27,830 bases of DNA from CAYRTD01 sp964595055 (GCA_964595055.1 CAZQOV010000023.1:1-27830); one strand, 5' to 3'. Shown: positions 1-7,495, numbered from the stretch's first letter. Program-made: numbers and translations. The notes: generated by a model not told the origin, from the letters alone.

Positions 1-13
1 AATTCATCCACTA

Positions 14-40
14 TTTCCAGTTCGCTGTCGCTCCTGGAAA
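14..40. other. Inverted repeat at the window's left edge
   Basis: TTTCCAG (14-20) and CTGGAAA (34-40) form a 7-bp stem with a 13-nt loop, beyond the 3' end of the receiver gene. On the minus strand only AATAG follows the stem, so it is a poor terminator. It may belong to a longer repeat continuing outside the window. Confidence 0.3.
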
Positions 41-76
41 CAGGGATTCATTGAACTTCCAGCTTCTTCATTCTTC

Positions 77-460
77 TTACCCTTCCTGCTTCGGGCTTTT
101 AGCATCCAGTTTCTTTACAACAGCTTCTACAAGCGCATCCCCCCCTCCGTTTTTGTCAAAAAATCCATCTGCACCCTTTCGGAGACATGCCGAACGCATA
201 GCGCTGTTTATGGAAAATATATATACCAGAATATTGTCCTTTGCCTCTTTTACGCTTTTAAGGATATCAAATCCGTTGCCATCTTGTAGCTGAAGATCAA
301 GGATGATAACGTCAGGGATTTTTTCTTTCAGGTAGGCTATGCCTTCACTGTAACTGCTGGACCAATGGACATAATGGTCTTTCGTATTTAGCCGGGATAA
401 CATCCAGTTGACAATCTCCGCGTGATCTTCAATAATGAGCATGTCTCTTTTTTCATGCAT
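77..460 (-). CDS. Single-domain response regulator (CheY/Spo0F-like receiver)
   Basis: This 127-residue protein is a receiver domain with no output domain. The acidic pair E11-D12, phospho-acceptor D55 (after hydrophobic VIIL), switch residue S83 and K103 are all in place, so it should be phosphorylatable. It starts 36 nt after the stop of the hybrid histidine kinase on the same strand and is probably its co-transcribed partner. Because the kinase's own receiver is degenerate, this protein may be the real phosphate acceptor, acting either by protein contact or as a relay to a histidine phosphotransferase not seen here. The C-terminal tail is charged (KSPKQEG) and short. The target is unknown. 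Confidence 0.9.
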   Translation of the reverse strand: MHEKRDMLIIEDHAEIVNWMLSRLNTKDHYVHWSSSYSEGIAYLKEKIPDVIILDLQLQDGNGFDILKSVKEAKDNILVYIFSINSAMRSACLRKGADGFFDKNGGGDALVEAVVKKLDAKSPKQEG

Positions 461-496
461 ATATATTCTCCTCAGCGTGCCGAAAACAAGAAAATT

Positions 497-2455
497 CTAT
501 TTTTTCTTCATTAGTTTTCTTATTGCTTTCAACAATTGTTCTTGTCCCAGCGGTCTTCCAATAAATTCCACGTTTTCTCTCTTTACCCATTCTCCACGAT
601 CGCCATTTATCATTTTTTCGCCATGGGTGATAACCGGCAATTCTCTTGTGAAATAATGCATGATTTCATTAATCCTATCATATCCTGTTATCAATTCTGC
701 ATTGATAATGATCAGTACTATTTTTGTATTTCTGAAAGTAACCTTGATGGCTTCTTCAATGTTCTTTACATGGATGGTATTAAGGAATTCATTGGAAACC
801 ATTGTTTTAATCCTGTCATAATCAACCGGGTTATTTTCAGCAACCAGAATGGTTCTGTCAGTTTTCAATTTATGTGCAGGATTTTCATGCTGGCCATTAG
901 GATTATTTAAGGAGTAGGGGATGGAGAAAGAAAAACAGGATCCTTTGCCGGGGGCTGATTCGAGCCATATAGAGCCTCCCAGCTTATCCAAAAGTTTTTT
1001 TACAATAGCGAGTCCCAGTCCATTACCTTCATTTGTTACATTTGCAAGACCTTCTGCCTGACGAAATGGCTTAAAAATTTCCTTTTGATTTTCTTCACTG
1101 ATCCCAATGCCGGAGTCTCTGACCGAAAATGTAATAAAATCTTTTTTGGGAAAGACATCCAGTATTACAAAGCCCCTTTCGGTATATTTAAAGGCATTGT
1201 CAAGTAAATATTTGAGTACCTGGAGAAGCCTGGTTATGTCTGTTTCCAGAATTATTTCCGCATCAATCTTTTCAAAATTGTTGATGAAGATTACATTCTC
1301 AGGAGTTTCCTTCAAACCGTAGTTTTGAAGAAAACTATCCAGTTCGGTCTTCAGGTTAAATTTTCCGGGTTCAATGGCAGATACACCTGAATCGAGCTTT
1401 GACATTTCCACGATCTTGTCAATGGTCTGGATGAGCCGATTTCCACTTTTATTGATGATTTTAACAAACCTTTTTCTCTGAGCTTTCGTGAGATTCTCTT
1501 TTTCAAGAAGATTTGCAAAACCCAGCAAACCATTCATTGGAGTCCTTATTTCATGACTCATATTCTCAAGGAAAGCGGTTTTAAGCCGCTCAGATTCCTC
1601 AGCTTTATCTTTTGCCTGAATGAGCTCTTTCTCCATTTTTTTTCTTACTGTAATATCATCAACGGTAGCCAGATATAGGGGTTTACCATGTTTTTGCACA
1701 AGAGAGGTGGAAATTAAAATGGTTCTTTTATGCGTTTTGCCTTCAATAAGATAACTCAGGTTTATTTCTTTTTTATTTATTTCTTCATTATCATGAATGG
1801 TTCTCTCAAATACCTTTTTTAATAAACATTTTGCACAAGAGCCACCCATATTCTGCCCTGTTTTTATTTTTGCTTCCTCCAAACAATTCAGTACTTCACA
1901 AAATGTTTTTCCGGTAATTTCCGTTTCCGATGCATTAAAAACAATTAAGCCTTTATTATTGATTCTTATTATCTTTTGTTTTTCATCAAAGAGCACCACT
2001 ACGGAAGGTACGTTGTCGAATATCGCTTTTAATTCAGATTCATTCTCCAGAGCTTTATTTCTGGTCTTTATGATCTCTTCCTTATACTGGTTTAAGGCTC
2101 CTTGACTGTTACAGGCGGTAAAAGTAAAGAACAGAGTTGCTTTAAAGTTAGTATCCTTTATATTTGCAGGCTGCTGTTTCCTTATTACCGGTATCAATTT
2201 CCCACTTTTATGCCATAAATTGCAAATATCAGGGTCCTTTTCAAGTATTGAATCAAAAACTGCATCATTCTCCTCTTCATAAATGACAGACTTGCTTTTC
2301 AATAATTCTGAGTTTTGATACCCGGTGAGCTCACAAAACGCTTTATTGAAAGACAGTATGTTATCCTTGTCATCAAGCAGAATTGCTGCCGTTGGCAATT
2401 CATTAATTTTTTTATATATCGCGGAAACTGATGTCTTATTTCCTTCAGTTTTCAT
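497..2455 (-). CDS. Soluble PAS-PAS hybrid histidine kinase with degenerate receiver
   Basis: This is a 652-residue sensor kinase without visible membrane segments, so probably cytoplasmic. Domains in order: PAS 1 at about 10-95; PAS 2 at about 138-272, carrying cysteines C186, C191, C207 and C210; HisKA with phospho-acceptor H301 in MSHEIRTP; and an ATPase domain with N420 (N box), DSGIG 447-451 and GNGLGLAI near 477-484. The C-terminal ~120 residues (533-652) fit a receiver fold in length and pattern, but E540-N541 replace the acidic pair, N585 stands where the phospho-acceptor Asp belongs and R634 stands for the conserved Lys. Only T610 is kept. This domain probably cannot accept phosphate. 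The gene is followed 36 nt later by an intact receiver. A good promoter lies just upstream. Confidence 0.92.
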   Translation of the reverse strand: MKTEGNKTSVSAIYKKINELPTAAILLDDKDNILSFNKAFCELTGYQNSELLKSKSVIYEEENDAVFDSILEKDPDICNLWHKSGKLIPVIRKQQPANIKDTNFKATLFFTFTACNSQGALNQYKEEIIKTRNKALENESELKAIFDNVPSVVVLFDEKQKIIRINNKGLIVFNASETEITGKTFCEVLNCLEEAKIKTGQNMGGSCAKCLLKKVFERTIHDNEEINKKEINLSYLIEGKTHKRTILISTSLVQKHGKPLYLATVDDITVRKKMEKELIQAKDKAEESERLKTAFLENMSHEIRTPMNGLLGFANLLEKENLTKAQRKRFVKIINKSGNRLIQTIDKIVEMSKLDSGVSAIEPGKFNLKTELDSFLQNYGLKETPENVIFINNFEKIDAEIILETDITRLLQVLKYLLDNAFKYTERGFVILDVFPKKDFITFSVRDSGIGISEENQKEIFKPFRQAEGLANVTNEGNGLGLAIVKKLLDKLGGSIWLESAPGKGSCFSFSIPYSLNNPNGQHENPAHKLKTDRTILVAENNPVDYDRIKTMVSNEFLNTIHVKNIEEAIKVTFRNTKIVLIIINAELITGYDRINEIMHYFTRELPVITHGEKMINGDRGEWVKRENVEFIGRPLGQEQLLKAIRKLMKKK

Positions 2456-2508
2456 TTACAATTTCCCTTCTGGCTGAGTTTACATGTGATTTATTATTAA
2501 AGTGACCA

Positions 2509-2539
2509 CAAAAATACCCTGATGCATATTTTATTTCAA
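2509..2539 (-). promoter_or_regulatory. Bacteroidota-type promoter for the hybrid kinase/receiver operon
   Basis: On the minus strand, TTG (2539-2537) is followed after exactly 20 nt by TATTTTTG (2516-2509). This matches the TTG / TAnnTTTG consensus of the Bacteroidota primary sigma factor with no mismatch. Transcription would begin near 2502, giving a leader of roughly 47 nt before the ATG at 2455. Confidence 0.65.
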
Positions 2540-2642
2540 TAAGGAAATTCCTTAAAATGAGGGGGGAGCAAATTGATAAAGAAAATTATAAAAGATTTTT
2601 TTCAACACTGCAATGAGGTTGCATTGGGATTTTGTATTTTAA

Positions 2643-2711
2643 AAGACCTTCGAGGTTTTAAGACCTTCGAGGTTTTAAAAACCTCGAAGGTCTTAAAACC
2701 TCGAAGGTCTT
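2643..2711. repeat. 69-bp perfect palindrome built from four 17-bp units
   Basis: Two tandem copies of AAGACCTTCGAGGTTTT (2643-2659, 2660-2676), a single central A (2677) and two inverted copies (2678-2694, 2695-2711) form a perfect inverted repeat with 34-bp arms. Each unit also contains a small hairpin (ACCT-TCG-AGGT). The repeat abuts the response regulator gene: its stop codon TAA (2712-2710 on the minus strand) uses the last two palindrome bases. It could act as a transcription terminator, or be a member of a dispersed REP-like family. No U-tract is obvious beyond the natural T-rich ends. Confidence 0.9.
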
Positions 2712-3357
2712 AGCTATCCAGCGTAGTCAATCCCGACCTAATCGCGTATTTAGTAAGTTCCGGAAGGGTGTAAAGCTCGAGTTTGTCCATAATGTTTTTC
2801 CGGTGAACATCTACGGTTTTTCGACTGAGAAATAATTTTTCTGCAATTTCTTTTGATGAATTTCCTTCTGCAATCATTTGTAAAATCTCTCTTTCTCTTC
2901 CCGAAAGCTCCGGTTTGTCATGTATGTTATCATCCTGCAAAAACTCATCAATAATTAAATTTGAAACTTCATGGCAGATATATTGCTGTCCGGCGATGAC
3001 TGTCTTTATCGCTGTGATCAGTTCAGAAGACTCTACATCTTTTTGCAGATATCCTGAGGCGCCGGCTTTCAGCATTCCTGTGACAAATTGTTTATCCGTG
3101 TACATAGAAAGCGCTATAACCCGGGTTTCGGCATTTTCATTTTTAATTTTCCGTGTTGCTTCAATACCGTTTAACCCCGGCATACTTACATCCATAAGTA
3201 CAACCTGGGGTTTAAGATTTGTGCAAAGTTTTATAGCCTCACGACCTTCGGTGGCTTCTGCTATAACCCTGAAAGAGGGATTTTTTTCAATGATGGTACG
3301 TAAACCTTCACGAATTAGCCTGTGATCATCTGCGAGAAGAATTGTAACTTCTTTCAT
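2710..3357 (-). CDS. NarL/FixJ-family response regulator (REC + LuxR HTH)
   Basis: This 215-residue transcription regulator has an N-terminal receiver with D10-D11, phospho-acceptor D56 (VVLMD), S84 and K106. A LuxR-type helix-turn-helix follows at about 148-212 (LSGREREIL, then the recognition region around SRKTVDVHRKNI). It begins 5 nt after the stop of the upstream histidine kinase, so the two form one transcript and almost certainly one two-component system. NarX/DegS-type kinases normally pair with exactly this class of regulator. Its target genes cannot be named from the sequence. The stop codon overlaps the edge of the large palindrome. Confidence 0.93.
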   Translation of the reverse strand: MKEVTILLADDHRLIREGLRTIIEKNPSFRVIAEATEGREAIKLCTNLKPQVVLMDVSMPGLNGIEATRKIKNENAETRVIALSMYTDKQFVTGMLKAGASGYLQKDVESSELITAIKTVIAGQQYICHEVSNLIIDEFLQDDNIHDKPELSGREREILQMIAEGNSSKEIAEKLFLSRKTVDVHRKNIMDKLELYTLPELTKYAIRSGLTTLDS

Positions 3358-3362
3358 TTTAA

Positions 3363-5081
3363 TTATGTGCTTGTTTTATTTAAAGGCAAATAAATCTCTG
3401 ACCGACACCCTTTTCCTGGAGCGGAATGTATGGAGAAGGTCCCGGAAAGGTTTTTAATACGTTCCTTTACAGCAAAAATTCCAAATCCCGTTCGCTTTTC
3501 ATTATCCGATAATTCTGATGTTTGGAAACCTTTACCGTCATCTTCTATAACAATATGCATACCCTGTGTGGCTTTATAAATATTTATTGATATCTTATGT
3601 GCATTTGCGTGTTTAACCGAGTTAAATATCAATTCCTGAATTATCCTGAAAAGCAAAATTAATTCAGAATCAGGCAACTTAATTTCATCAAATTCGGAAT
3701 GAAAACTGGTTCGGATGTTATTTTCCCTGGCAATTTTTTCTGTGAGCCAGTGCATGGTTTCGATGATTCCAAGCTCATATAAAACAGGCGGACTTAGATC
3801 ATAGGTGATTTTCCTTGAATTATTTAATGTTTCTGTTATCAGATGGTATATGTTCTCTATTCGCTCTCTGACATCATTTCCTTCCGTTTTAGAAAGAAGA
3901 TCCTTCAATTTCATTTTTGCCACAACAAGAGATTGACTTAAGTGATCATGGATGTTGGAGGCAATGTCTTTTCTTTGTTTTTCCTCACTTAAAGAAAGTT
4001 CGATGGTGAGCTGTTTAAGCTTTTCCTGGTATTCCTCAAGTTTTCTTTCTGCATTTTTGCGTGCTGTAATATCCCTTACAACACTTACCACTCCCTGGCG
4101 CCATCCTTTTTTGTCCTGAATGGCAGTCACCGTATTTTCTGTTTCAAACACCTCACCATTTTTGCGTTTCATTTTATATTCGGTCTGGAAAATCCCCCTT
4201 TGATTTAACTCAGGATCAAATTTCTCTGCAAATTCTTTATACATTTCATTATTTACATGAAGATCAGCGGTATTCATGCCTATCAGTTCTTTTCTGTTAT
4301 AGCCGAATAGTTCTGAAGCCACTTCATTTGCCAGGATAACAGAACGGTTTTCAGGGTTAATAACAAAAACAGCTTCGTTGAGATTATTGATGGTTTTCTC
4401 AAGCAAATTTTTTGTTTCGCCTAGTTCTTTCTCAGCAAGTGTTTGCAGGGTAATATCACGTCCAATTCCGAAAACAAGGTTTTCATCATTTAAGGGTATG
4501 ACATTCCAGGAAAGATAACAATACCCATCGCCTTTCTTTTTAAATCTGTGAACAAAAGACAGACTGGCTTCCCCTTTTATTAAAAGCTCATTTCTTTTTA
4601 ACGATTTTTCAACATCATCCGGATGTATAAAATCAATCCAGGGCCTGCTCATCAATTCTTCATCTGTCCATCCAAGCTTATCTTTCCAGGCAGGATTGGC
4701 CTTTATAATATTTCCTTCATAATTGACCACTACAATCAGTTCTTCTGAATTGTTGAAAATTAAGTTCAGGTCTCTCTGAACCTTTGATTCTTCCTCTTTT
4801 AAATGGCTGAGTCTTTCTTTCTGGTCCTCAAGTTGTTTTATGTAATTTTGTTTCTGGTTTATTTCATTATATGCAAGATAAAATATCAAAATAGAGGTTA
4901 AAAGAATGAAGACTGTTCCTTTTATGGACTGAAGTTGATGAAGCTTTTCCGTATGAGCAGTATCTTTTACAAATTGCATTATAATCCAATCAGAAAAAAG
5001 AAGATATAATATCCCCAGTGTCGTAAAAAAAACAGCGATCTTTATGGCAGGAAATAAGCTGTATTCCTGTATTTTTTTCAT
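3363..5081 (-). CDS. Membrane PAS-PAS histidine kinase, NarX/DegS class (HisKA_3)
   Basis: This 572-residue sensor has two N-terminal membrane helices (about 11-36 and 54-71) enclosing only a short loop, so it has no large extracellular sensor. A coiled-coil linker (about 73-104) leads to PAS 1 (about 105-215) and PAS 2 (about 228-342), each closed by a typical DIT motif. The HisKA_3 dimerization domain holds the phospho-acceptor H378 followed by D379 (NIHDH). The ATPase domain has N487, DDGKGF 514-519 and TGFGIFAV 531-538, the compact form typical of this class. The response regulator gene follows after 5 nt. The intracellular or membrane-proximal signal sensed by the PAS domains is unknown. 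No clear TAnnTTTG element was found upstream. Confidence 0.92.
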   Translation of the reverse strand: MKKIQEYSLFPAIKIAVFFTTLGILYLLFSDWIIMQFVKDTAHTEKLHQLQSIKGTVFILLTSILIFYLAYNEINQKQNYIKQLEDQKERLSHLKEEESKVQRDLNLIFNNSEELIVVVNYEGNIIKANPAWKDKLGWTDEELMSRPWIDFIHPDDVEKSLKRNELLIKGEASLSFVHRFKKKGDGYCYLSWNVIPLNDENLVFGIGRDITLQTLAEKELGETKNLLEKTINNLNEAVFVINPENRSVILANEVASELFGYNRKELIGMNTADLHVNNEMYKEFAEKFDPELNQRGIFQTEYKMKRKNGEVFETENTVTAIQDKKGWRQGVVSVVRDITARKNAERKLEEYQEKLKQLTIELSLSEEKQRKDIASNIHDHLSQSLVVAKMKLKDLLSKTEGNDVRERIENIYHLITETLNNSRKITYDLSPPVLYELGIIETMHWLTEKIARENNIRTSFHSEFDEIKLPDSELILLFRIIQELIFNSVKHANAHKISINIYKATQGMHIVIEDDGKGFQTSELSDNEKRTGFGIFAVKERIKNLSGTFSIHSAPGKGCRSEIYLPLNKTST

Positions 5082-5182
5082 GGTTTAGAATTTAGCCACC
5101 GATCCTTTTGAAAAGTGCAGCTCATAAGATTTGTAAAAAAAGAGATTATGCAAGATGCAATAAGAACTCCCTTTCGTTAAGA

Positions 5183-5207
5183 GAACCAAACAGCTTGGTT
5201 TTGGTTC
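5183..5207. other. Hairpin / inverted repeat in divergent intergenic region
   Basis: GAACCAAA (5183-5190) and TTTGGTTC (5200-5207) form a perfect 8-bp inverted repeat with a 9-nt loop. It lies between the divergent histidine kinase and sucD genes, upstream of the sucD promoter. It has no T-tract suited to a terminator. It could be an operator, but nothing ties it to a regulator. Confidence 0.3.
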
Positions 5208-5254
5208 ATTCCAATGGGGTTATATAAACTACTGAACTGTGATAACCACTTGCT

Positions 5255-5286
5255 TTTGCAATTATTCAATTATTAAATTACTTTTG
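5255..5286 (+). promoter_or_regulatory. Bacteroidota-type promoter for sucD
   Basis: TTTG (5255-5258), 20 nt, then TACTTTTG (5279-5286) matches the TTTG / TAnnTTTG consensus fully. The expected start is near 5293, leaving a leader of about 17 nt before ATG 5310. The leader is A-rich (AAAAACAGAAAAA) and has no Shine-Dalgarno sequence. Confidence 0.65.
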
Positions 5287-5309
5287 GACTTATTTTAAAA
5301 ACAGAAAAA

Positions 5310-6179
5310 ATGAGTGTTTTATTAAACAAAGAAAATAAAATTATTGTCCAGGGATTTACCGGTAGTGAAGGTTCCTTTCATGCCCAGCAAATGATGGATT
5401 ACGGCACTGATGTTGTAGGTGGAGTGACCCCGGGCAAAGGAGGAACAGAGCATCTCGGAAAGCCGGTCTTTAACACCGTTAAAGAAGCAGTTGAGAAGGC
5501 AGAAGCTAATACTTCGGTTATTTTTGTTCCACCTGCTTTTGCTGCCGATGCCATTATGGAGGCTGCAAGTGCCGGGATCAGGCTGATCGTATGTATTACA
5601 GAAGGAATACCGGTTTCCGATATGGTTATAGTAAAGGAATACCTCTGCGATAAAGACACTCATCTGATAGGACCGAATTGTCCAGGCATTATCACTCCAG
5701 GTGAAGCAAAAGTAGGGATTATGCCTGGGTTCATTCATGAGAAGGGCGTTGTCGGGATTGTATCCCGCTCAGGGACTCTTACCTATGAGGCTGTTGACCA
5801 GGTTACCAAAGAAGGCCTCGGACAATCTACCTGCATAGGCATAGGTGGTGATCCAATAGTGGGAACTACCACGCTCGATGCAATTAAGCTCCTGATGGAA
5901 GATGATCAGACGAAAGGCATTATTATGATAGGGGAGATTGGTGGAAATATGGAGGCTGATGCTGCTAACTGGATCAAGGAAAACGGAACCAAGCCAGTTG
6001 CAGGGTTCATTGCGGGTCAAACCGCGCCTAAAGGCCGAAGGATGGGACATGCCGGGGCTATTGTTGGAGGAAAAGGAGATACTGCTGCTGCAAAAATGGA
6101 AATAATGAGAGAATGTGGCATCGAAGTAGTTGAATCACCTGCCCATATTGGCAAAACTATCGCTTCCCTTCTCAAATAA
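5310..6179 (+). CDS. sucD: Succinyl-CoA synthetase (ADP-forming) alpha subunit
   Basis: The alpha subunit of the TCA-cycle enzyme converts succinyl-CoA, ADP and phosphate to succinate, CoA and ATP. It carries the CoA-binding Rossmann fold and the phosphohistidine. At 289 residues it has the normal full length. Visible marks are the N-terminal nucleotide-fold segment QGFTGSEGSFH (14-24), the GPNCPG motif (121-126), GEIGG (208-212), and the active-site H247 in RRMGHAGAIVGG. The start is ATG 5310, supported by a well-placed promoter. The beta subunit gene sucC is not adjacent on either side, so it must lie elsewhere in the genome. Codon use and composition match the neighbours. Confidence 0.97.
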   Translation: MSVLLNKENKIIVQGFTGSEGSFHAQQMMDYGTDVVGGVTPGKGGTEHLGKPVFNTVKEAVEKAEANTSVIFVPPAFAADAIMEAASAGIRLIVCITEGIPVSDMVIVKEYLCDKDTHLIGPNCPGIITPGEAKVGIMPGFIHEKGVVGIVSRSGTLTYEAVDQVTKEGLGQSTCIGIGGDPIVGTTTLDAIKLLMEDDQTKGIIMIGEIGGNMEADAANWIKENGTKPVAGFIAGQTAPKGRRMGHAGAIVGGKGDTAAAKMEIMRECGIEVVESPAHIGKTIASLLK

Positions 6180-6539
6180 TCAAAACATTAAAATTTCAAA
6201 GCCTGTAAACCGGCCCTGTTATTAGAGCACCATACACCTCCTTTTCTGCGATAAAGAAAAAACAGTATCCGGTGAGAAGTGTAATCATTGCGGAATTTTT
6301 TAAACCCTGGTCCCCCGATGACCTGCTCAGAATATCAGAATTCAACCTTTTGGATCTGAGGTGTAGCTTTAGTCTTCATCCATTCAAACTATGGCTGTAT
6401 TGTTTTCTTAATCAATAGTTAATCGTCTCATTCGGAGGGGTATATATTGCTTCATTCAAGGCTTTGAACAATTAATCCCTCAAAATTGTAAGGTTATGGG
6501 TAAATCGATTTTTAGTACGAAATTATTTTTTTAAAAAAA
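6180..6539. other. Intergenic stretch without a recognisable gene (360 bp)
   Basis: I see no open frame of useful length on either strand and no clear promoter or terminator. Short frames such as one coding for EKCNHCG (near 6270-6295) and an overlapping 40-codon stretch ending near 6413 have no start codon and could be decayed remnants or chance. Confidence 0.4.
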
Positions 6540-7292
6540 GTGAACATCGATCAAAATATTGCGAAAGCGGCTGGAATTATTAAAGAATCCAAACATTGCA
6601 CGGCGTTTACCGGTGCAGGAATATCCGTGGAAAGTGGTATACCTCCCTTCCGCGGCCCTGAAGGAATATGGTCAAAATATGATCCTACCGTTTTGGAAAT
6701 CGATTATTTCCGGCAACAGCCCAAAGAAAGCTGGGAAGCGATAAGGGATATATTTTACCAGCACTTTCATAAGGCTGCACCGAATTCAGCTCATATTGCC
6801 CTGGCAAAACTTGAAAAAGCAGGATTTATTAAGGCAATAATTACGCAGAATATCGATAACCTTCATCAGGAGGCAGGCAGTAAGACTGTATGGGAATATC
6901 ATGGTAATTATAAGAGACTTATCTGCATGAAATGTGGAGATTATAGTGAAGCTGATCCTGCCGTCCTGGAAAAAATCCCTCCACTGTGCAAGAAAGATCA
7001 GTCTGTGCTCAAACCCGATTTTATTTTTTTTGGTGAAGCTATTCCCGAGAAAGCGAATACAGCATCTTACCATGAAGCTATGGTCGCAGATGTTTTTATC
7101 CTGGTAGGCACTACCGGGGAGGTCATGCCTGCCAATTTGATCCCCCGCATGGCCAGGCAAAACGGAGCCACCATCATTGAGATCAATCCGGAACCTTCAG
7201 CTTATACTTATGAGGTTAGTGATATATTTTTGAAGGGAAGAGCAGGGGAGGTGCTACCGGTATTGGTGGAAGAGGTGACCGGTAATCGATAA
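6540..7292 (+). CDS. SIR2-family NAD-dependent protein deacylase (sirtuin)
   Basis: Sirtuins remove acyl groups from lysine using NAD and release nicotinamide and O-acyl-ADP-ribose. This one has 250 residues. It shows GAGIS (25-29), the PPFR loop (35-38), TQNIDNLH (102-109), catalytic H121, the FFGE turn (163-166), GTT (190-192) and EINPE (214-218). The zinc site is irregular: C129 and C132 are present and C150 is present, but the fourth position is D153 instead of Cys. The Tyr-x-x-Arg pair that marks desuccinylases of the SIRT5/CobB type appears absent (the aligned region reads WEAIRDI), so deacetylase-type activity is more likely. GTG 6540 is the only usual start after the in-frame stop at 6513. 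Its leader is A-rich. Confidence 0.92.
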   Translation: MNIDQNIAKAAGIIKESKHCTAFTGAGISVESGIPPFRGPEGIWSKYDPTVLEIDYFRQQPKESWEAIRDIFYQHFHKAAPNSAHIALAKLEKAGFIKAIITQNIDNLHQEAGSKTVWEYHGNYKRLICMKCGDYSEADPAVLEKIPPLCKKDQSVLKPDFIFFGEAIPEKANTASYHEAMVADVFILVGTTGEVMPANLIPRMARQNGATIIEINPEPSAYTYEVSDIFLKGRAGEVLPVLVEEVTGNR

Positions 7293-7303
7293 TCAGTAAT
7301 CGG
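7283..7303 (+). repeat. Three tandem heptamers TAATCNN
   Basis: TAATCGA, TAATCAG and TAATCGG follow each other without a gap. The sirtuin stop codon TAA (7290-7292) is the start of the second unit, so the repeat has grown across the end of the gene. Heptamer-periodic DNA recurs at 7429-7463 in the same gap. Confidence 0.7.
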
Positions 7304-7316
7304 TGTTGCAAACCTG

Positions 7317-7341
7317 GATAGTAGACCAACTACTATCTTTT
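7317..7341 (+). terminator. Candidate rho-independent terminator after the sirtuin gene
   Basis: GATAGTAG (7317-7324), loop ACCAA, and CTACTATC (7330-7337) form a perfect 8-bp stem followed by TTTT (7338-7341). The stem is AT-rich and the T-run short, so termination would be weak to moderate. Confidence 0.45.
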
Positions 7342-7428
7342 ACCAGACTCTGGTCTATCCTCCATAAGACGCTAAAGTCACTTCGGTCGCAATAAATAAG
7401 TTACTTACAAGCCCGATATATAGCCTCT

Positions 7429-7463
7429 GTGGTCCTTGGTCAATCGTCCATGGTCTACTCCAT
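7429..7463 (+). repeat. Degenerate heptanucleotide tandem repeat (GTC every 7 nt)
   Basis: GTC occurs at 7432, 7439, 7446 and 7453, always 7 nt apart, in units GTGGTCC, TTGGTCA, ATCGTCC, ATGGTCT and a decayed fifth. The array is non-coding and lies directly upstream of the fabG promoter. Confidence 0.6.
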
Positions 7464-7464
7464 G

Positions 7465-7495
7465 TTGCATATTTCAAGAAACTTTCCAATATTTG
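7465..7495 (+). promoter_or_regulatory. Candidate promoter for the fabG-type gene
   Basis: TTG (7465-7467), 20 nt, then AATATTTG (7488-7495) gives the right spacing with one mismatch to TAnnTTTG. Transcription would begin near 7502, so the gene must start at ATG 7517 and not at the upstream in-frame ATG 7436. Confidence 0.5.

Noticed and set aside
2643..2711. CRISPR array
   Set aside because: The units are 17 bp, adjacent without spacers and mirrored, which is not a CRISPR layout.
3633..3663. Truncation of the NarX-type kinase because its ATPase domain looks short
   Set aside because: The N box, DDGKGF and GFGIFAV motifs are all present. The short form is normal for HisKA_3 kinases.
6250..6413. 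Possible remnant of a zinc-ribbon gene in the sucD-sirtuin gap (EKCNHCG frame and a following 40-codon frame)
   Set aside because: No start codon, two different frames, and no recognisable family. It could be chance.
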